From NCBI GenBank assembly GCA_029721435.1, contig CM056583.1:84769620-84833619 (forward strand): a stretch of DNA of 64,000 bases, given 5' to 3'. Below the pieces are notes generated by a model. It saw only the letters and a list, made by a program, of their open reading frames with translations, was not told where the DNA came from and ran no database searches. A program made the position numbers and the translations under genes. How positions within the stretch are numbered: position 1 is the first letter of the stretch; each line of letters begins with the position of its first letter. Positions 57,241-64,000 of this stretch are shown here, in pieces. Source of the stretch: Gymnothorax reevesii (Eukaryota > Chordata > Actinopteri > Anguilliformes > Muraenidae).

Positions 57241-60200
57241 GAAGACCATGTCGACTTGTTCTTTTACATTGTTGTGCTGGCGTAATAATATGATCCACTG
57301 ATGACTGAACTTTTATTTTATCTTTGAAAATGGACAAAATATCCATTTTTGTGTAATATTGTGTGTGACATTGTGCACTGAAGTGCTCTTGCTGTGCGAT
57401 TGCTTTTTCAAGTTTGGCCTACCTGAGTTTTGGTTGTAGTTGATGCCATTGTGAGAAAAGTTTCAACATGTGATGCAATGATCCATTCTGTTTGATTCCT
57501 GTTGACATCGATGATGTCCAATGTGTCATACTCACTCACAGCTGTTGTAGCACATTTTTTGGCACTTCACTGACCAAATGAGTCATTCATGTGATGATTT
57601 TTCGTTGGAAAATCAAGTGTAATGTAAGTGACAAGTCCATGGCTTTTGTCCAACGATATTACATTTTAAGTCCTGTTTCAACATGAGAGTAGGTTCTACT
57701 ATCACCTGCAAACTGTTATAAACATAAGTAGCGTGTGTACCTCTATACTTGACTTCATAATTCATTCCTTCAGCTTCCAGGGGAAGGACTGGATTATAAA
57801 CCTTCTCCTCTTGCAGTCTGGACAATTTTGGCCAAGTTTTGAGGGCTACCTTTGCTTTAAACAAAACAAGAGGCTCAAGGACTTTCTGAGATCTTTTAGA
57901 AGGCGCAACAAGCTAAATGACAGTATAATTGTTGGTTTTTAAGAAGGTACATTCGCAATTATCACATTTAGCTCTATCACTACTAAAATGGCAAAATTTG
58001 GTAGGGTTGGTCTGAAATCAGAGATGTGCTTTTGGTCATTTTTGGGTTGTGGCTGTTTTGTTTCAGCTGAACGCCTGTGCCTTTTGTCAGACCAAAAGCT
58101 GGTCCTGCACTTATAGCCTTCAAGTTAAAAAAAATACAACACATCACTAAATTGATCTGAATAAGACAAGTGCAATATTGACAAAGATTCTCTATCTGTT
58201 AATCTGTATGTACCTATGGCCACAAAAGAGTCAAAATACAATAATAACAGCTAATTGAATTCCTGTTGTTTCTTTAGTAAATCTGGCCCTCATTGTTAAA
58301 TCAACACATTGCAAGATTTGGCCATAGTTTTTTCCAAGTTTATCACGCATGCTTTGCTATGACTGTGGAGTGCATTTTCAGAAACTACTGTGCCACCACT
58401 TGCTATAAATTTAGTTCGCGACATAACGTAGTTTTTTATTGTGCATTTTTTGAAAAACTGCCATAGCCGTGTTCACGTTAGCCAACCCGCTAATTTTAAC
58501 CCCTTTCTGCAGATGTAGACGCTCGCGTCTATAGATATGCAAATGTAAGCACTTAAGTTACAGTACTCGACCACAAGATGGCACCCCCGGATCAGCTATT
58601 GGATATTCACAAGCAGGCAGAGCTGAAACGCGATTTATAGTATGGAGAAGTTCCCTCCAATCCCTGTTTTTCAGGAGTAGCATGGATTAAACTCCTCAGC
58701 TAAGCCTGATGTGCAAACTGGTCAATATCCTTGCCCATAGTATCGATCCAGTAGTTTTAAAAAATTATCACTTGCGACAGAAAAAAAACGTACTACTCTG
58801 TAGCAACCATTTTAGCTACAGTGAGCCAACAGTATTCCAATTAGTGGTTAAAAAAATACGTTTTGTGAAGAAAAAAATCCGACATAGTATTGCTTCTCTC
58901 ACATTCTACTGTCAGTTACAATCATCACACACAAAATATGCGTAGTTCCCTCCCATGGATTAACGCTTAGATTCCTCCATCGACAAATTCAGCGCTCCCT
59001 TCTATCCACCGAAGTACTGGTGTCGATAGCCAGTCACTCAATTATATACTCAGATTCATCTGCGTAACTCTACAGTTATAGTTCACGTCCTCGTGAAGCT
59101 TCCCCGGTAACGATGTGTTGACAGACTCGTTTCTTATCCCATTCCCCAGTGTCTTAACTTTCCTCTATAACTGAAATACATTGATCGGACAATAAGAATG
59201 GGATACAAAGCTAAGCGTAAAAGTAAGGTCGGTTGTATTCTTCGAATGTTGGCCGCGGTTGCGCAGCTGAAAATGATGCGATATCAAAGAAATAAAGACA
59301 CTCGAGACCGTTCTGAAGTGTTCAGTTTCATTTACGAGATTTAAATGTTGTATGGACGCGGTCAAAGGGAATTATTCCGAATGAAACAGAACTGGAACGT
59401 TCCTTCTACCCGATACATCTGTCTCTGGAGGAGGGCATCAATGTAGAAAACAGGTTATACTTCTACTCTGTTTGCATTTTGCTTAATTTGGCTTTTTGCT
59501 GTAGAATCTATACCGCGTTTAAAGACATCGAATGCCGAGGTTTTCGTTTCTCCAAATGCATACATCCCACGCAGGTCGGTAGATCCCTCGGTACGTTCAT
59601 TACACCACTCTGATGAATATGGAGGCATATGTCGTTGTATTTTTTTCCTGAAAGTGAAATTTCTGTTCTGTTAAAATAAGGTGTATTTCAGAATTCAGAT
59701 ATTACTGAGTTAGTGAGTTTTCACCCTTATAAGGTGTAAGGTTATGAGCTCGGATGTGAGAGCGGTTAGCTTTTTATTCATATCATGTTTGGTCTTGCGT
59801 GAATGTTATAGCTGTTAAATCTGCACTTCATTTAATGCTTGGGGTACTTCGAAGAGAAATGGACAATATTGTTAACTTTATTATGGAGAAAAGGCATGTT
59901 TTGAGAGGTTACTGGTGACCAATGATGTTCCACTGCACTGATATTGATTAATTCATGCAAAACTCAACCAGAAAATCATTTGTTCATATTAAATTTCATG
60001 CCTTAAAACTTTATTTGTGTTATATACATGATTTTTTTATGATTTGACTGGACTTCATTTTGAGACTTCGGGGAGACACTTGGATAGCTGTATAATTTGG
60101 CTAAAAGCATGTAGGTAATCTAGAATGTAATGTTGAAGATGAATTGTACTTGTGGTCAAGGAGTTTATGATCCCAGAAATGTATAGTTTTAAGCCCCAGC

Positions 60201-61357
60201 AGTTTTTAAATCCTCAGAATTATTTTTTTTGCAATTTCAATGGTGAATTCTCATGAAGATTTTTTATGTTTGCAGCTCATTTTCTCTACCATAATCATGA
60301 AAATTAACTGAAATACTATGTAATTCTAAATGCTGTAAGAGTCTTTTCAGAATTGAGCCACACTTTTCCTCTTTATGAAGCTTTAATTTTGAATTATACA
60401 GCATTAAAGTGGGTAACCCAAAAATAGCCAAATTTGGCTTCTGCATTAAGGGGTTAATTTAACATTAAATACAGTTCTTCGTAAGTTAAGCTGTAACTCT
60501 CATGTGATTGAGCGTACTGCGAATATTTGTCGTTGGCTTACCTGGCTGCTTCACAACTGGGGTATTTATGCCGCTCACTATAAGGTAGCATTGAGAAATT
60601 TCATCATCCAATTAAGCTCGCCATGTTATGCTTGCTATGTCTACAAGAAAACAGCGCAACTTCAGTGTAAATTAGTTAATTCTTTTTCAGAGCTTTCCAT
60701 TGAGGGAAAGCAGTGCCGATATTCACCCCGGTTTTGTTTGTCCTCTAATCCCTCAGTTTTTCCATGGGTCTGATTTACGTTTTTTGGCCTCACCAGCCCC
60801 CTTGACTCTTGTGTGGTAATTGCTGCTGAACTCTGAAAACGATCCATAGTTGTTGTACATCAAAGCAAATATTTCTCTCTGGTCAAAGCTAATTCTCATT
60901 AACATGTGTTTCGCTGGTATTGTAAAAGCGTGGATGAACATTGTGTCCACTGGCTTCATTGTAATCTTTCCTTCCTCTGCCTCCAGTGAGTCATTATCAT
61001 GGTAGCATGGTTTCAAAAAGCCTGCTTAAGGTGGAGCGTCCTGCGGTCATTTTAATAGATTTGGGAAGCAAATTATAAATTTTCAGACTATGTACAACCG
61101 CTGGCAAAAATATATAATCCTCACACATAGAAGATGTTCCTCCGGTTTTTTTACTTCATAATGATAAACAAAGCAATTATTCTTTACTAGCTTGACATTC
61201 AGGCTTCATGAAACACACCTCAGACAAATTAGATTAGGTTAAATTTTAATTAATGGCATTTTTTTTCATAAGCAAGTAGACAAGAAAAAAAAACTTTTTG
61301 ATTGGCATTTCTAAAAGAAATACCAGCATAAATCTGAGAATGCAAATTAGTCTGTGA
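57241..61357. other. Unassigned
   Basis: About 4 kb with no recognised gene or element. The part at 59000-59450 is less AT-rich and has a few CpGs. The open frame at 57733-57942 has no family resemblance. Confidence 0.3.
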
Positions 61358-61409
61358 TTGAAAGAGTGCTTGCAGACCTTAACAAAGTCTTGGACTTGGC
61401 TAATTGAGG

Positions 61410-61826
61410 AGAAACATGCACCAACAAAAGAGCTGGCAACTGAAACAATGGAAAGGATCATAAAGCTGCTCAAAGAAGGAAATTCATCACGGAAAGTGGC
61501 AAACAATGTTGGTTGTTTCCAGTCAGCAGTGTCTAAAATATGGTGCTAATATAAACAAAATGGGAGCATTGTCAAAGGAGAATGTATGGGTAGACCTCGG
61601 AAGACGTCAAGGTGTCAGGACAGAAAACTTGAAGCATATGCCTCGAAAATAGAAAGTACACAAATGAAAAACAAATGGGCCGAAACAGGAGTCAATGTTT
61701 GTGACAGAAATGTAAGAAATCTGCTGAATTAAATGGGAATACATCGGATAAGCTAAACAAAAACCAGTTCTAATGCCTATACAGCACAAAGAACGGTTAC
61801 AGTGGGCTAAAGAGAGGCAATAGATA
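61410..61826 (+). pseudogene. Tc1-like transposase N-terminal fragment
   Basis: 'KELATETMERIIKLLKEGNS', 'SRKVANNVGCFQSAVSKIW', 'GRPRKTS' and 'QHKERLQWAKERQ' follow the DNA-binding half of a Tc1 transposase up to just before the first catalytic Asp. A stop at about 61547 (TAA after IWC) and later shifts break it. The right side is cut by the 507 bp inverted-repeat element at 61827, and Tc1 similarity does not resume beyond it. Confidence 0.75.
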
Positions 61827-62333
61827 CAGTCGGCAACAACGGGAACGCCCACAAACGTGACATCTTGAGCCGAGGAGGAAAACAATCCTTCGCCCCATCC
61901 GCTATACTGTAAAAACGCAGAATTTTCTTGCTAACGCTTGAAGTTGTCATGACGTACTTTGAGTCGCTATTGCCTGCTGACAAGGATCGATGTATTAAAA
62001 AATTAAATATATTGGGGTTGGATTGTTGTCCATACGTTTTAAAATACTGGGCGACTGATCCGACTCAGTGGCCTGCAGACTTACGTTCTGTTGTGGGGTC
62101 CCGCCATAATCTGCCAAACTCGTCCTCTCTTCTGATGGCTTGAAGCCATTTTGTCCTCCTTTGTTGTTCCATTTTATTATTTAGTAAAATGTAAAACTTT
62201 AATTCATGATTTTTTGTTTATTTGTGGTGCAAAAGGGCTCACATCAACTCTTCGGCATTATGGCTAATGGCAGAGATGGGTTTCTTTTCCCCCTGGGCTC
62301 TACTTTTGTGGGCGTTCCCTTTGTTGCCGACTG
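61827..62333. mobile_element. 507 bp element with ~30 bp terminal inverted repeats
   Basis: CAGTCGGCAACAACGGGAAC at 61827 is mirrored by GTTCCCTTTGTTGCCGACTG ending at 62333. The match extends inward to GCCCACAAA, about 30 bp with one difference. No clear target duplication was found. The interior carries a short coding-like segment (61928-62143), so this looks like an internally deleted copy of a larger transposon. Confidence 0.75.
61928..62143 (+). pseudogene. N-terminal fragment of a large fish DNA-transposon protein
   Basis: The 71-residue frame includes 'YFESLLPADKDRCIKKLNIL', 'GLDCCPYVLKYWATDPTQWP' and 'DLRSVV'. The pattern RY..KL...G...DPY.L..W..D...WP....DI is, as I recall, the N-terminal part of long fish proteins that also carry a SWIM zinc finger and a YqaJ-like nuclease domain. 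Here only that first segment is left, inside a short inverted-repeat element. The expected Tyr in 'RY' is Cys and 'DPY' is 'CPY'. The remainder of the protein is absent. The family call is from memory and moderately uncertain. Confidence 0.4.
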
Positions 62334-63339
62334 TTTCTATAGTTACCAAACTTTGTGACGGAGGGACATGCAGGTGGAAGCAACAGTGAACGGTGGGGGA
62401 TTGAATGAGGAGCACGTTTGTAAACGGGGGGCAGAGTGGCTTGAGGGGGGATGGATATGAACATTTTTGTGAGCCTCAGATGGGGCACTTTTGAAGTGCA
62501 GAGTAATGGGCTGAATTTGGGGCAAATTAAGATAGGAGAAGCGGATTTGAGGGGCGCGTTGAGGGACGTTGCACGATTTACTTCGGTTTAGAGTTCGCTA
62601 GAATTTTTTTCTCTAGATTAGGCTACCTTTTTTTCTGCTGTGAGCATTCGGTACGCCGGTCCCACGAACTGAAAGATGCAGGTCCCGATGGTCACTGAAT
62701 GGAGGGAAGTGTAGACTATTATTTTTAATCTTTGAATAGTGTGTGCATGTGTATATGTGTGTATGTTGGAAGGGGAGTTTGAGGGAGGGTGTTTTGGTAC
62801 AATTGAGTATTGGATTGCATGGGGTGGACTTGGAGACTGTCTTAGAATGTATTGAGCATTTAGCTAAGTCATATCACTGTTTAGTACTGGTTTGCAGGGT
62901 CTCATATTGTTGCTAAATTTGGATGGTGTGGTTATTTATGCAGAGATTTGATGAGTATAATAGCCTGTTTATCCCTTTTTGGCCCCGTGGGTGTGCGCAA
63001 TAGTGTGGGCTGGTTATCGTGGGTAGTGCTTTGGCTTGGTGCTCAATGGGTTGTAGCTAGCATATCAGTGGTCTCCTATTTAAAATGGGCATAGCTGAAT
63101 CCTCTCAATCTGGCATTTTAATGAACTCAATCTGTCGTTAAATAATAAAGATTTGCGGTATGTTTCTGTTATCTGGTTTTGTGTGGAAACTGGGGACAAC
63201 CATCAGACCATACCGGTTAAAAAAAGGTGGTGGCTGCATTTGCTATCACAATTACTTGTCACATTACATTGTTTTGTCACCAGTTACATTAACAACCCCA
63301 TATTTTAAGTCAAAAAATGACTTGGTTTTCATTCCTGAA
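62334..63339. other. Unassigned
   Basis: No gene or element is recognised. The plus strand is G-rich at 62350-62560. Confidence 0.3.
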
Positions 63340-63607
63340 ACACTCATCTACTTCACTCCAGTTTTTGAGCCAATTTTTTTGGGTTAACAATGCACCAAAA
63401 ATTTGGCTCAAAAAATATTCTTGGTTTTTTGGGTCAAAATCATAGGTTGACCCAAAAAAATCTCTTCCCACAAAAAATTCTACGCTTCGACCCAATTATT
63501 TTGGGTTGAAAAACACTGACGAAAAATTTTTGAGTAGGATTTTCTGGATCAATTACCCTTTGACCCAAAAAAAGATATCTGACTGACGCAAAAATTTTTG
63601 CAGTGTA
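63340..63607. mobile_element. GGGTCAA/TTGACCC-type short palindromic repeat
   Basis: Many copies of TTTGGGTCAA, GTTGACCCAAAA and TTGGGTT alternate in both orientations, and the right end reads GCAAAAATTTTTGCAGTGTA. This is a common type of non-autonomous fish repeat able to fold into hairpins. The left boundary is approximate. Confidence 0.55.
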
Positions 63608-63754
63608 CCTCCTAAGAAATTAAAAAAGTTGGATAAACATGCGTTGTGATTCCATAATTCTCTTCCAGGGGTTGTAAGTGGTGATCTTCAAGCCAATATA
63701 CGAGGAATCGCAATATCCATTTTTAAATCGTTTTTATAACTAGAATTACTGAAT

Positions 63755-64000
63755 GCTGTGATTATACTCGGGTATTCTGCTGGTCAGTGCTAGAGCTGTG
63801 ATGTATCTTCACACCGTAGCTGTTCTGCTGATTGTTTACGCTGTAGTCATCTGTCGCTGCTCTGCCCTGTAGTTGTGTGCAACAGCTCAGCACTGTTGCT
63901 GTTCTCCTTCTCTGCACTGTAGCTGTTATGATGTCACCTGTAGCCATGTGCTGCTGCTCTGCACTGTCGGCATTTTGCTGAATTACATTATAGCTGTGCT
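63755..64000 (+). repeat. Degenerate minisatellite, ~20-27 bp unit, running off the end
   Basis: At least seven units resembling CACTGTAGCTGTTCTGCTGC recur from about 63805 (for example GCTGTAGTCATCTGTCGCTG, CCTGTAGTTGTGTGC, CACTGTAGCTGTTATGATGT, CCTGTAGCCATGTGCTGCTG). Unit lengths are mostly 24 or 27 bp with one of 20. The array continues past the window. Confidence 0.65.

Noticed and set aside
1..64000. CRISPR arrays, bacterial operons, rRNA
   Set aside because: No regularly spaced identical repeats with unique spacers, no Shine-Dalgarno/operon structure and no rRNA-like conserved blocks. All signs point to a fish nuclear genome.

Overview
The window looks like intergenic or intronic DNA from a ray-finned fish, probably a teleost. 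The evidence is the mix of mobile elements rather than any host gene: several Tc1-like transposon lineages, hAT and PIF/Harbinger elements and their short non-autonomous forms, chromodomain-type gypsy retrotransposons and their solo LTRs, and tRNA-derived SINEs with tails common in fish. Every long or family-recognisable reading frame belongs to a transposon or retrotransposon. I see no convincing host protein-coding gene, rRNA, tRNA gene or CRISPR array.

Layout. 0-7 kb: a Tc1 relic split by a short hAT-type element, followed by a 1.5 kb long imperfect inverted repeat, a tRNA-derived SINE and a 185 bp insertion flanked by 16 bp direct repeats. 8-12 kb: element-poor, AT-rich sequence that resembles conserved non-coding DNA. 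12-20 kb: LTR-like DNA, a gypsy protease fragment, then a decayed gypsy element (LTR, gag, RT, RNase H, integrase, chromodomain, LTR) carrying a PIF/Harbinger-like insertion, which itself contains a further terminal-inverted-repeat element. 20-24 kb: a mariner-like fragment and more element-poor DNA, including a near-perfect RFX X-box palindrome. 24-31 kb: a Tc1 fragment, an hAT element nested in an hAT-like MITE, a palindromic MITE and a 700 bp solo LTR. 34-40 kb: gypsy LTR plus gag on the minus strand, a Tc1 fragment, a ~1 kb LTR and a HARBI1-type transposase pseudogene. 44-54 kb: two Tc1 fragments, a palindromic element, related arrays built on CCGTCCGT-type motifs, a 314 bp solo LTR, a nearly intact Tc1 element with a ~1 kb LTR inside its left arm, and ~0.9 kb of degenerate GAATGC-like repetition. 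54-64 kb: mostly unassigned, with a CpG-rich block, a Tc1 fragment, a 507 bp element carrying the start of a larger transposon protein, a GGGTCAA/TTGACCC-type element and a degenerate minisatellite running off the end.

How it fits together. The repeats record several rounds of insertion, and the order can be read from the nesting: MITE into Tc1, hAT into MITE, Harbinger into gypsy, LTR into Tc1. The element-poor blocks at about 8.9-11.9, 20.6-24, 38-39 and 40.9-41.2 kb may be regulatory DNA of a distant developmental gene, but this is inference from appearance only. All family assignments were made by eye from remembered family features, without database searches. Boundaries are approximate unless a target-site duplication is stated.
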